From VFZN01 sp050249615 (GTDB taxonomy: Bacteria > Acidobacteriota > Vicinamibacteria > Vicinamibacterales > UBA2999), in assembly GCA_050249615.1 (NCBI GenBank), contig JBFWQE010000002.1, forward strand, positions 62,001 to 126,000: a DNA stretch of 64,000 nucleotides. The letters are read 5' to 3'. The translations under genes were made by a program, and so were the position numbers. The notes under the pieces were generated by a model. The model did no database searches, had not been told where the DNA came from, and saw only the letters and a list, made by a program, of their open reading frames with translations. Below, one piece after another: positions 44,015 through 52,357 of this stretch. Position 1 is the first letter of the stretch, and each line of letters begins with the position of its first letter.

Positions 44015-44034
44015 CGACAGCTCGTGTGTGGTGG
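43994..44034 (+). pseudogene. Fragment of a PIN-toxin gene 5-prime end
   Basis: 41 bases match 39898-39938 with four differences and would encode VAVAFIDSSCVV, the first residues of the PIN toxin at 39902. The remainder of that gene is absent; the sequence passes into the palindromic repeat at 44050. On the other strand this fragment supplies the proposed first codons of the GGDEF-EAL gene. Confidence 0.7.
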
Positions 44035-44049
44035 GGCCACCTCGAGGCC

Positions 44050-44106
44050 GGACATGTCCGGTTTCTGGGGCCCCGCTGCGTAATGGTCGGGTGGAGACCA
44101 CCCGCC
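44050..44106. repeat. Dispersed palindromic repeat, copy 2
   Basis: Near-identical to 37836-37891: GGACATGTCC palindrome, GGGGCCCC centre, TGCGTAATGGT, and the CGGGTGG/CCACCCG hairpin. It differs mainly in the length of the G/C run in the middle. It sits between a PIN-gene fragment and the promoter region of hypA. Confidence 0.85.
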
Positions 44107-44236
44107 CGGCCGGGCGCCGGCCACGCCGAGCGCCGCGACGGTCCGGGCGCATATAGCAAGTTCTTGCCATTGTCCCCCTCCGCGCCCGGTGCCTATGTCG
44201 CGCGCCGGTTCGGCCGCGATCTACACTGAACGCCCC

Positions 44237-44596
44237 GTGCACGAGCTCTCGATCGCGCAAAGCCTGGTCAGCCTCGTGCAGCAGCAGCTGCCCGAGGGCG
44301 TCACCCGCGTGACCGCCGTGGACATGCGCCTCGGCGCACTTGCCGGCGTCGTCCGCGGCGCCCTGGAGTTCTGCTACGGCATCGCCACGGAAGGAACCCC
44401 TCTTCAGGGTTCCACCCTTCGCATTGTCGAGCTGCCGGTGGTGATTCACTGTCCGGAGTGCGATGCGGACCAGGCGCTGGACGGCCTCGCTTTTCGATGT
44501 CCGGTGTGCGGGACGTTGAGCGGGGACATCCGCCAGGGCCGCGAGCTGGACCTGGCGTCCATCGAGTACGATGATCCCGAGGCGGCGAGCGCATGA
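44237..44596 (+). CDS. hypA: Hydrogenase nickel-insertion protein HypA
   Basis: A 119-residue protein starting with GTG at the invariant (M)HELSIAQSLVSLV. His2 is the nickel ligand. The zinc site is formed by CPEC and CPVC (IHCPECDADQALDGLAFRCP). HypA works with HypB to deliver nickel to the hydrogenase large subunit. It opens a packed operon: hypB overlaps by four bases. Confidence 0.95.
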   Translation: MHELSIAQSLVSLVQQQLPEGVTRVTAVDMRLGALAGVVRGALEFCYGIATEGTPLQGSTLRIVELPVVIHCPECDADQALDGLAFRCPVCGTLSGDIRQGRELDLASIEYDDPEAASA

Positions 44597-45288
44597 CCAC
44601 CACTCCACGCGTCCTCGAGATCCGGCAGAAGGTCCTCTCCAAGAACGACGAGCTGGCGCGGGGCCTGCGGGATCGCCTGCACGCGCACGGCGTGTTCACG
44701 CTCAACTTCGTCTCCAGCCCCGGCACGGGCAAGACGCGGCTGCTCGAGGAGACGCTCGGGCGCCTGGTCGCGCGGGGCCTCAAGCCCGCCGCGCTGGTGG
44801 GAGACCTCGCCACCGACCACGACGCGCAGCGCCTGATGCGGAGCGGCGTGCCGGTACGGCAGATCACCACCGCCGGTCGCTGCCACCTCGAGGCCGAGAT
44901 GATCGCCACACATCTCGAAGGATGGGACCTCGGCCAGTTCGACATCCTCTTCATCGAGAACGTGGGCAACCTCGTGTGCCCGTCCAGCTACGACCTCGGC
45001 GAGGACCTGCGCGTCGTGATGCTCTCGGTGACCGAGGGCGAGGACAAGCCGCTCAAGTACCCGTCGCTGTTCAACTCCGCGGATCTCGCCGTCATCACCA
45101 AGCTGGACCTGGCCGAGGCCTGCGAGACCGACATGGCGGCCATGCGCGACAACCTTCAGGCCATCCGCCCTGGCATACGCGTGTTCGAGACGTCCGCGAA
45201 GACGGGCGCCGGCCTGGACGAGTGGCTTGACTTCCTGGTGGAACAGCGCACCATGCGGCAAGCGTCCCACGAGGCCACGGCCGACTGA
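44593..45288 (+). CDS. hypB: Hydrogenase nickel-insertion GTPase HypB
   Basis: A 231-residue GTPase: P-loop FVSSPGTGKTRLLEET, ALVGDLATDHDAQRL, metal-site segment GRCHLEAEMI, FIENVGNLVCPSSYDLGE, and the guanine-specificity motif TKLDLAEA. Its GTPase cycle drives nickel transfer from HypA. The N-terminal CxxCGC nickel motif and histidine-rich stretch of some HypB proteins are absent, so it depends on another nickel store. It overlaps hypA by ATGA; hypD starts 17 bases later. Confidence 0.95.
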   Translation: MTTTPRVLEIRQKVLSKNDELARGLRDRLHAHGVFTLNFVSSPGTGKTRLLEETLGRLVARGLKPAALVGDLATDHDAQRLMRSGVPVRQITTAGRCHLEAEMIATHLEGWDLGQFDILFIENVGNLVCPSSYDLGEDLRVVMLSVTEGEDKPLKYPSLFNSADLAVITKLDLAEACETDMAAMRDNLQAIRPGIRVFETSAKTGAGLDEWLDFLVEQRTMRQASHEATAD

Positions 45289-45305
45289 GGACGGGGAGGA
45301 CCGTC

Positions 45306-46415
45306 ATGAAGTATCTGGACGAGTTCCGCAACGCCGACATCGCGAAGACGCTCGCCGACGACATCCACCGGATTACCACGCGGCCGTGGGCGATCATGGA
45401 GGTCTGCGGCGGCCAGACGCACTCGATCATCCGGAACGGCATCGACCAGATCCTGCCGTCCGGCATCGAGCTCATTCACGGGCCCGGATGCCCGGTCTGC
45501 GTCACGCCGCTGGACGTCATCGACCAGGCGCTGGCCATTGCCGCCCAGCCCAGCGTCACCTTCTGCTCGTTCGGCGACATGCTCCGCGTCCCGGGCAGCA
45601 GCAAGGATCTCTTCCAGGTGAAGAGCGAGGGCGGCGACGTGCGGGTCGTCTACTCTCCCCTCGACGCCGTGAAGCTCGCGCAGCAGTTGCCCGACCGGCA
45701 GGTCGTCTTCTTCGGCATCGGCTTCGAGACCACGGCGCCCGCCAACGCGATGGCCGTGCACGTGGCGAAGAAGCAGGGCCTCGGGAACTTCTCGATGCTC
45801 GTCTCGCACGTGCTCGTGCCGCCGGCCATTGCCGCCATCATGACTTCCCCGAAGAACCGCGTGCAGGCGTTCCTGGCCGCCGGGCACGTGTGCTGCGTGA
45901 TGGGGATGCACCAGTATCCGGCGCTCGCCGACCGGTTCCACGTGCCCATCGTCGTCACCGGCTTCGAGCCGCTGGACCTGCTCGAGGGCATCCGCCGCGC
46001 CATCCGGCAGCTCGAGGCCGGGGAGGCGCGGGTCGAGAACGCGTACGAGCGGGTGGTCACCATGGAGGGCAACGTGCCGGCGCAGACGATGCTGGCCGAG
46101 GTGTTCGAGGTGTGCGACCGCACCTGGCGCGGCATCGGCACCATCCCCGCCAGCGGCTGGCGCCTCTCCGAGGCCTATCGCGGCTTCGATGCGGCCCTGC
46201 GCTTCGACGTCTCCGGCATCCGCACGCAGGAGTCGCCGCTCTGTCATGCCGGCGAGGTGCTGCAGGGCGCGCTCAAGCCCAATCAGTGCCCGGCCTTCGG
46301 CAAGGAGTGCACGCCGCGGACGCCGCTGGGCGCGACGATGGTGTCCAGCGAGGGCGCGTGCGCGGCGTACTATCACTACGGCCGGTTCCGCGAGGCGGAC
46401 CCGGTGACCGCGTAG
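45306..46415 (+). CDS. hypD: Hydrogenase Fe(CN)2CO scaffold protein HypD
   Basis: A 369-residue HypD with all hallmark motifs: MEVCGGQTHSIIRNGID, ELIHGPGCPVCVTPLD, FCSFGDMLRVPGS, GFETTAPANAMAV, GHVCCVMGM, and the C-terminal [4Fe-4S] cysteines in PLCHAGEVLQG, CPAFGKEC and SEGACAAYYHYG. It assembles the iron with its CN and CO ligands, normally together with HypC. No hypC is found on either side. GGGGAGG precedes the ATG by seven bases. Confidence 0.96.
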   Translation: MKYLDEFRNADIAKTLADDIHRITTRPWAIMEVCGGQTHSIIRNGIDQILPSGIELIHGPGCPVCVTPLDVIDQALAIAAQPSVTFCSFGDMLRVPGSSKDLFQVKSEGGDVRVVYSPLDAVKLAQQLPDRQVVFFGIGFETTAPANAMAVHVAKKQGLGNFSMLVSHVLVPPAIAAIMTSPKNRVQAFLAAGHVCCVMGMHQYPALADRFHVPIVVTGFEPLDLLEGIRRAIRQLEAGEARVENAYERVVTMEGNVPAQTMLAEVFEVCDRTWRGIGTIPASGWRLSEAYRGFDAALRFDVSGIRTQESPLCHAGEVLQGALKPNQCPAFGKECTPRTPLGATMVSSEGACAAYYHYGRFREADPVTA

Positions 46416-46422
46416 GCGCCCG

Positions 46423-47484
46423 ATGGCCGAGACCCTGGACTTCGAGTCGTGGACCTGCCCGCTCCCGCTGCGCGACTACCCGCGCGTGGTGCTCGGCCAC
46501 GGCGGCGGCGGCAAGCTCTCCGAAGAGATCGTCGAGCACCTCTTCGTGCCGGCGTTCGGCAACCCCACGCTGAACGCGCTCGGCGACGCCAGCCTCGTGG
46601 AGCTGCCCCCGGGGCACGTGGCCATGACCACCGACTCCTTCGTGGTCCGGCCGCTCTTCTTTCCCGGCGGCAGCATCGGCGAGCTGGCGGTGAACGGCAC
46701 GGTGAACGACCTCGCCATGGCGGGCGCCGTGCCGCAGTTCCTCACCGCGGGGTTCATCATCGAGGAAGGCCTCGAGATGTCCACGCTGGGTGCCATCGTC
46801 CAGCGGATGGCGGCCGCCGCGCGGCGCGCGGACGTGCAGATCGTGGCCGGCGACACCAAGGTGGTGGAGCGCGGGCACGGCGATGGCCTCTACATCAACA
46901 CATCCGGCGTGGGCGTCGTGCCCGCCGGCGTGGCGCGCATCGGTCCGGACCGCGCCCGGCCGGGCGACAAGGTGATCGTCAGCGGGACGATTGGCGACCA
47001 CGGCATCGCCGTGATGAGCGTGCGTGAAGGGCTGGAGTTCGAGACGGTCATCGAGAGCGACTGCGCGCCGCTGGCCTCGCTGGCGGAGGCCATCGTGGAC
47101 AACACCGGCCGCGTGCACGTGCTGCGCGACCCGACGCGCGGCGGCCTCGCGGCCACGCTCAACGAGATCGCCCGCCAGTCGAAGGTCAGCATCATCGTCG
47201 AGGACCGGCAGGTCCCGGTGAAGCCGCAGGTCCAGGCTGCGTGCGAGCTGATGGGCCTGGATCCGTGGCACGTGGCCAATGAGGGGAAGCTCGTCGCCAT
47301 CGTCGCGCCCGAGGCGGCCGACGAGGTGCTGGCATGGCTGCGCGCGCACGAGCTGGGCCGCGATGCCGCCATCATCGGAGAGGTGCGCGGGGACCGCGCG
47401 GGCATGGTGGCCACGCGCACGGCCATCGGCGCCACGCGCGTCGTGCCGCTGCCGCTGGGCGAGCTGCTGCCGAGAATCTGCTGA
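46423..47484 (+). CDS. hypE: Hydrogenase cyanide-ligand synthase HypE
   Basis: A 353-residue PurM-like protein: VVLGHGGGGKLSEEIVEHLF, TTDSFVVRPLFFPGGSIGEL, VNGTVNDLAMAGAVP, VVAGDTKVVERGHGDGLYIN, DPTRGGLAATLNEIA. It ends with PRIC, whose terminal cysteine is carbamoylated by HypF and dehydrated to thiocyanate. It follows hypD by seven bases and overlaps the permease gene by one base. Confidence 0.96.
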   Translation: MAETLDFESWTCPLPLRDYPRVVLGHGGGGKLSEEIVEHLFVPAFGNPTLNALGDASLVELPPGHVAMTTDSFVVRPLFFPGGSIGELAVNGTVNDLAMAGAVPQFLTAGFIIEEGLEMSTLGAIVQRMAAAARRADVQIVAGDTKVVERGHGDGLYINTSGVGVVPAGVARIGPDRARPGDKVIVSGTIGDHGIAVMSVREGLEFETVIESDCAPLASLAEAIVDNTGRVHVLRDPTRGGLAATLNEIARQSKVSIIVEDRQVPVKPQVQAACELMGLDPWHVANEGKLVAIVAPEAADEVLAWLRAHELGRDAAIIGEVRGDRAGMVATRTAIGATRVVPLPLGELLPRIC

Positions 47485-48182
47485 TGGGCATCGAGGCCAT
47501 CTTCGCGACATGGATGTTCGGCCTCGTGTCGGGCATGCGCCATGCCTTCGAGCCGGATCACGTGGCGGCAGTGTCCACGCTCGTGGCCGAAGGCCACGGC
47601 AGCCGCCGCGCCGCGTGGCTCGGAGCATGGTGGGGGATGGGCCACACGGTGGCGCTGCTCGCCGTCGGCGTCGCCCTGGGCCTGCTGCGGGCCGAGCTGC
47701 CGGTGGGCGTGGAGCAGGCCCTGGAGTTCGGCGTGGGGCTGATGCTGCTCGGCTTGGGCGCGCGCGCCGTGCGCCGCGGCGTTGCCGAGATGCGTGATGG
47801 CCCGGACGCCTGGCACGTGCACGGCAGCCACGCGCATCATCATCCCGCGCGCGGAGCCCACGTGCACGTCGGGCACTGGGCGCTCTCGCCACGCTCCTTC
47901 GTCGTGGGCATTGTCCACGGCCTGGCGGGAAGCGGCGCGCTGGTGGCGCTGGCGATGACCGAGCTGACGACCATGCCCGCGCGGCTGTTCTACGTGGCGC
48001 TCTTCGGACTGGGCTCCGTGGCCGCCATGGCGGCGCTCTCGGGCCTCGCCGGCTGGCAACTCTCGCGGCTGGCGTCCAGCCGCGGCGCGCACGCATGGCT
48101 CCAGTGCGCGGCGGGGGCGCTGTCGCTGGTCGTTGGCGCCGTCTGGGCCTCGCCGATGCTGCGAGCGCTGGCGCTCGCCTGA
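47484..48182 (+). CDS. Nickel permease-like membrane protein (UreH/NicO type)
   Basis: A 232-residue protein with about six hydrophobic helices. Helix I contains SGMRHAFEPDHVAAVSTLV, similar to the RHAxDADHI nickel/cobalt signature, and a histidine-rich loop (HVHGSHAHHHPARGAHVHVG) lies between helices III and IV. The ATG overlaps the hypE stop (TGATG), so it belongs to the hyp operon. It most likely brings in nickel for hydrogenase assembly. Exact subfamily is uncertain. Confidence 0.8.
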   Translation: MGIEAIFATWMFGLVSGMRHAFEPDHVAAVSTLVAEGHGSRRAAWLGAWWGMGHTVALLAVGVALGLLRAELPVGVEQALEFGVGLMLLGLGARAVRRGVAEMRDGPDAWHVHGSHAHHHPARGAHVHVGHWALSPRSFVVGIVHGLAGSGALVALAMTELTTMPARLFYVALFGLGSVAAMAALSGLAGWQLSRLASSRGAHAWLQCAAGALSLVVGAVWASPMLRALALA

Positions 48183-48281
48183 GCGGCGCCGAGCCGCATC
48201 AGGCGCGGCCCTGCGAGCCGGCTGAGTATTTCGCACGAAGACAGGGTGATAGACTCGGTCCCGCTCGCCAGGATTGGGCCG

Positions 48282-50177
48282 ATGTCGAATGGCATCCGGA
48301 CCGCGCGCGTCTACCATTTCGGGGCGTTCACCGTCGATGCCCGCACCGGCGAACTGTCTCATGACGGCCGTCGAACGCCGCTCCGCGATCAATCCCTTCA
48401 GTTGCTGTTGGCTCTCCTCGAGCACCCGGGCGAGCTGATCACCCGCGAGGAACTGGCTGAACGATTGTGGGGGAAAGACACCTTCGTCGACTTCGATCGC
48501 GGTCTGAACAAGGTCGTCAACCATCTCAGGGAGACGCTGGGCGACTCGGCGGACGCGCCGCGCTTCATCGAGACGCTGCCGCGCAAGGGCTACCGATTCA
48601 TCGGATCGGTCACCGCCGGCGGCGAGGATGCCGAAGCGGCCGTACCAGCCGAGACGCGGCCGGGGCTGGGCCTTCGCGGTTGGCTCCCCTGGTCGGTCAT
48701 CCTGGCCGCCGGCCTCGGTGTAGCCGTCGGCGCCGTGATCGACAACGCTCGCACGTGGGTGGGCCGCTGGTCGAGCCCGGCTCCACGGATCTCGGCGCTC
48801 GCCGTCATCCCGCTCGAAAACCTCTCTCGCGATCCCGAGCAGCAGTACTTCGCCGATGGGCTGACCGATGCCTTGATTACGGATCTCGCCAGGGCCGGGA
48901 CCGTGCAGGTCACCTCGCGCACCACGGTGACGCGCTACCGGGGAACGAGGAAGAGCATCAAGGAGATCGGGCGCGAGCTGAACGTGGACGCCGTAGTCGA
49001 AGGCACCGTCACCCACGCCGGCCGCCGCGTGCGAATCACGGCGCAGCTGATCCAGGTCTCCACCGACATGCATCTGTGGGCGGATGCGTACGAACGCGAC
49101 GTGAGCGAGATTCTCGACCTGCAGCGCACGCTGGCGGCCGACATCGCCCGTCGCATCAACGTCTTCGTGAAGCCGCCCGATCGCGTGCCCCTCGTGAACC
49201 CCGAGGCATACGGCCTGTACCTGAAAGGCCGATACGCCTTCTACGAATACACGCGCCGCGGCTGGCAGCAGGCGATCGAGCACTTCAGCCGGGCGATCGA
49301 GATCGATCCGGCCTTCGCGCTGGCATACTCGGGCCTCGCCGACACCTACGTGGTCGCCGGCGCGTACGGCGCGTTCCCGACCGAAGAAGCGCTGGCGCGC
49401 GGCAAGGCCGCCGCGGCGAAAGCCCTGGAGCTGGATGACGCGCTGGCCAGCGCTCATTACGCCCTGGCGAACGCCTATACCTGGTACGACTGGGAGTGGG
49501 CCGCCGCGGAACGGGAATTTCGTCGAGGGCTCGAGCTCAATCCAAACGACGCCATGGGCCGGAACTGGTACGGCGGCCACCTGTCCCTGCTCGGCCGGCA
49601 CGACGAGGCGATTGCGGAACACGAGCGGGCGCGCCAGCTCGACCCGTTGTCCCTGATCGTCAACGCGAACCTGACGCGAGCGCTCTACTGGGCCCGCCGC
49701 TACGATGAGGCGATCGTGCAGGCCAGGAGCACGCTCGAGCTCGACCCGGGCTTCGGGGTGGCCCTGTTCTGGCTCGAGGGTTCGCTTCGGCACAAGGGCC
49801 TGTTCGAGGAAGCCGTCCACCTGCGCCAGTCGGTGTCCGGCCCGGAGCAGGCGGACGCCATTGCCCGGACGTTCCAACGGGCGGGTTTTCGAGCCCTCCT
49901 GCGCGATTGCGGCGAGGCGTACACGAAGAGCGGGCGGCTCGAGACGGCGGCCCGGTGTTACGCGCAGATGGGCGAGCGTGACACGGCGATCGCGCTCCTC
50001 GAGGACTGCTTCCGCCGCCGGTGCTCCGACGTCGTCAGCCTGAACGTGGAGCCGGATTTCGACGGGTTGCGCGGCGATCCGCGCTTCCAGCAGCTGGTGC
50101 GGACGGTCGGGCCGGCCCCCACTGCCCCATCGCCAGGTGTCGCGACCACCGGCTCCCACGGCATACCTCACCCCTGA
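48282..50177 (+). CDS. Membrane winged-helix regulator with TolB-like and TPR domains (CadC-like)
   Basis: A 631-residue protein. The OmpR/PhoB-type winged helix occupies about residues 8-105 (YHFGAFTVDARTGELSHDGR, TREELAERLWGKDTFVDFDR, RFIETLPRKGYRFIG). A transmembrane helix follows (WLPWSVILAAGLGVAVGAVI). Then comes a TolB N-terminal-like domain (ALAVIPLENLSRDPEQQYFA, DGLTDALITDLARAG), and TPR repeats fill the rest. DNA binding in the cytoplasm and sensing outside is the usual scheme. ATG 48282 fits better than an upstream GTG. The hyp operon ends 99 bases before it, so a link to hydrogenase regulation is possible but not shown. Confidence 0.87.
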   Translation: MSNGIRTARVYHFGAFTVDARTGELSHDGRRTPLRDQSLQLLLALLEHPGELITREELAERLWGKDTFVDFDRGLNKVVNHLRETLGDSADAPRFIETLPRKGYRFIGSVTAGGEDAEAAVPAETRPGLGLRGWLPWSVILAAGLGVAVGAVIDNARTWVGRWSSPAPRISALAVIPLENLSRDPEQQYFADGLTDALITDLARAGTVQVTSRTTVTRYRGTRKSIKEIGRELNVDAVVEGTVTHAGRRVRITAQLIQVSTDMHLWADAYERDVSEILDLQRTLAADIARRINVFVKPPDRVPLVNPEAYGLYLKGRYAFYEYTRRGWQQAIEHFSRAIEIDPAFALAYSGLADTYVVAGAYGAFPTEEALARGKAAAAKALELDDALASAHYALANAYTWYDWEWAAAEREFRRGLELNPNDAMGRNWYGGHLSLLGRHDEAIAEHERARQLDPLSLIVNANLTRALYWARRYDEAIVQARSTLELDPGFGVALFWLEGSLRHKGLFEEAVHLRQSVSGPEQADAIARTFQRAGFRALLRDCGEAYTKSGRLETAARCYAQMGERDTAIALLEDCFRRRCSDVVSLNVEPDFDGLRGDPRFQQLVRTVGPAPTAPSPGVATTGSHGIPHP

Positions 50178-50369
50178 GCCGCCGGGCTGGTGAGCCCGTC
50201 GCCCCGCCCTGGATTGTCCGGGAACCAACGTTCCATCGCCGGGGAATGCCGCGGGAATTGATTGTCATCCACGCTCCGCATATCACTGGTGCCCGATTGC
50301 CGATTCGAATGCGATGGCCGGGCTCCCGGACCCCCACCAGGTGCCGAGGTTCCGCGTACAAGGAGCACC

Positions 50370-51650
50370 ATGGAGAAGGATCAGACACCGAGTGTTGTGC
50401 ACACGATGTGGACGCTGGCTGTACTCGTCCTGGCGCTCGCCGGGACGCCGGCAGCCGGGCATGATGTCCGCGACGAAGGCCGGCCGGCCAGGACCCTCTA
50501 TGTCTGGGCAGGCGACCAGGCACGGGTCGCGCCGGACTTCCTCGCCGTCATCGACTTCGACGAGAACTCGCCCCGATACGGGAAGGTCATCCGGACGGTT
50601 CCCGTTCCAGGGGTCGGCAGCTCGGGCAACGAGCCGCACCACTGTAACCTCTCCGCCGACAAGAACATCCTGGCGTGCGGCGGCCTGCTGTCCCTGCTGC
50701 GCGGTCAGGACAGCATCTTCTTCTTCGACGTGTCGCAGGCGCGTCGCCCGAGATTCCTGTTCTCGGCCCGCGGCACGCTGTCGAACATTACCGACGACTT
50801 CCTGCCGCTGAAGGAGGGCGGATTCCTGGTGACCCAGATGGGCTCGCACACCGGCGGTGTGCCCGGTCGGGTGGCCGAGTTCGACAAGGACCTCCGGCTG
50901 ATCGGAGAGTGGCCCACCGATCCCCCGGAACACGACTTCAACCCGCACGGCATCTCGGTCCGTCCGGACCTCAACCTGATGGTGACGTCGGACTTCATGA
51001 TGCCCGACAGCTCCTTGAACGTGGTCCCCGGCGATCCGCTCCTGCGCGGCAGCATCCGCGTCTGGGATCTCCAGAAACGGACGATCGTCCGGACGATTGT
51101 GCTCCCGAGCGCGATCGGCACCATGGACGTCAAGCTGATCCCGAAGGATCCGCGCGGCCGCGCGTTCACGGCCGGGATGTTCGATGGCCTGGTGTACCTG
51201 GTCGACACCCGGAACGGCACGGCGCAGGTGGTCTTCGACTGCGAGAACATCGTCCCGCACATCGAGGTGCCCGTTCGCGGCGGGATGACACAGCTCCTGG
51301 CCATGCCGCGCTCGGGCGACCGGCTGATCTTCGCATCCTTCCAGGCCGGTCAGATCGGCATGCTCGATGTCAGCGATCCGGAGCACCCCGTCCAGACAGG
51401 CATCGTCAATCTCGGCCTCGGCGCGGGACCGCACATGATTGCCCTCACCGACGACGACAAGCGCCTGGTCGTCAGCGACTACTTCCTCAACGAAGACGAC
51501 TTCGGCAAAATCCACTTCGAAGGCGACCACCACGTGCGCGTGATCAAGGTCTCCAAGCGTCGTCTCGCGCTCGACCGGCAGTTCGACGTCGATTTCAACA
51601 CGGCGTTCGCGACCGGCCCGGCCCGGCCGCACGGGGTGGCGATGAAGTGA
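50370..51650 (+). CDS. Exported SBP56/methanethiol oxidase-family protein
   Basis: A 426-residue beta-propeller protein of the selenium-binding protein (SBP56) family with an N-terminal signal peptide. Family histidine motifs are visible: GSSGNEPHHCNLSADKNILA, PEHDFNPHGISVRPDLN and the C-terminal ARPHGVAMK. The bacterial relatives of this family include copper-dependent methanethiol oxidase. Whether this one oxidises methanethiol is not shown by the sequence. AAGGAG lies before ATG 50370. Confidence 0.78.
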   Translation: MEKDQTPSVVHTMWTLAVLVLALAGTPAAGHDVRDEGRPARTLYVWAGDQARVAPDFLAVIDFDENSPRYGKVIRTVPVPGVGSSGNEPHHCNLSADKNILACGGLLSLLRGQDSIFFFDVSQARRPRFLFSARGTLSNITDDFLPLKEGGFLVTQMGSHTGGVPGRVAEFDKDLRLIGEWPTDPPEHDFNPHGISVRPDLNLMVTSDFMMPDSSLNVVPGDPLLRGSIRVWDLQKRTIVRTIVLPSAIGTMDVKLIPKDPRGRAFTAGMFDGLVYLVDTRNGTAQVVFDCENIVPHIEVPVRGGMTQLLAMPRSGDRLIFASFQAGQIGMLDVSDPEHPVQTGIVNLGLGAGPHMIALTDDDKRLVVSDYFLNEDDFGKIHFEGDHHVRVIKVSKRRLALDRQFDVDFNTAFATGPARPHGVAMK

Positions 51651-51716
51651 CGGGTCGTGTGGTGGTGGCGCTGCCGTTCGCCTCGTCCGCCACCGGACGG
51701 TCGCCGGGTAGCGCCA

Positions 51717-52130
51717 CTACTCGATGCTGTGCCCGAAGCACAGGCGGTAGCCGTTGCAGTCCTCGACGTCGAAGTCGCGATTTCCATAGGGCTGTTCGCA
51801 GATGTCCCGCGCGATCGTCGCACCCTTGGTCCTGAACTCCGCGATCAGCGCATCCGCCTCGTCCACCCACACGTACGCGTCCCAGGCCGAGCGCTCCGGA
51901 TCGACCCTGCTGTTCGGGCGCATCAGTCCGCTCTCCTCGAACTGGCTCAGCATGATGACAATCCCGCTGCGGTAGACCATGCAGAACGCCGGCGGGTCGC
52001 CCCAGAAGCGCTCGTACTTGAACCCCAGCGTGTCGCGATAGTAGTTGGCCGTGGCCACGACATCGTCCACGATGAAGTAGGGCGCGATGCTCCAGCGCGG
52101 TATCGTGACCGGCGTCGCGTCGTCTGCCAT
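51717..52130 (-). CDS. VOC-family protein (glyoxalase/bleomycin-resistance fold)
   Basis: A 137-residue protein with two beta-alpha-beta modules: IAPYFIVDDVVATANYYRDT and AYVWVDEADALIAEFRTKGA, ending in RDFDVEDCNGYRLCFGH. Typical of the VOC superfamily that includes glyoxalase, dioxygenases and bleomycin-binding proteins. Substrate cannot be predicted. It converges with the SBP56-type gene. Confidence 0.82.
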   Translation of the reverse strand: MADDATPVTIPRWSIAPYFIVDDVVATANYYRDTLGFKYERFWGDPPAFCMVYRSGIVIMLSQFEESGLMRPNSRVDPERSAWDAYVWVDEADALIAEFRTKGATIARDICEQPYGNRDFDVEDCNGYRLCFGHSIE

Positions 52131-52357
52131 GATGTGGCCCTCCGCGAGGTCGCTGCGGTTGCCGAGGGGCGAAGGCTACCACGCGGACGTCTTCGCGAAT
52201 GGCCGGGCGACGCGGGCGGGTTTATGGATGAGCCAACCCCATGCCTCCGAGCGTCTTAACAGGTAGGCCGACAGCGCGTGTGTCGGTGGCGCGAATCGGC
52301 TGCGTTTCCAACGGTCTGGCAGCCAGGAGCTCGGCCTTCTGCAACGTGCCTGTCACC

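Noticed and set aside
44237..48182. Hydrogenase structural genes next to the hyp operon
   Set aside because: Neither flank encodes a large subunit (RxCGxC, DPCxxC) or small subunit; neighbours are a GGDEF-EAL protein and a winged-helix regulator.
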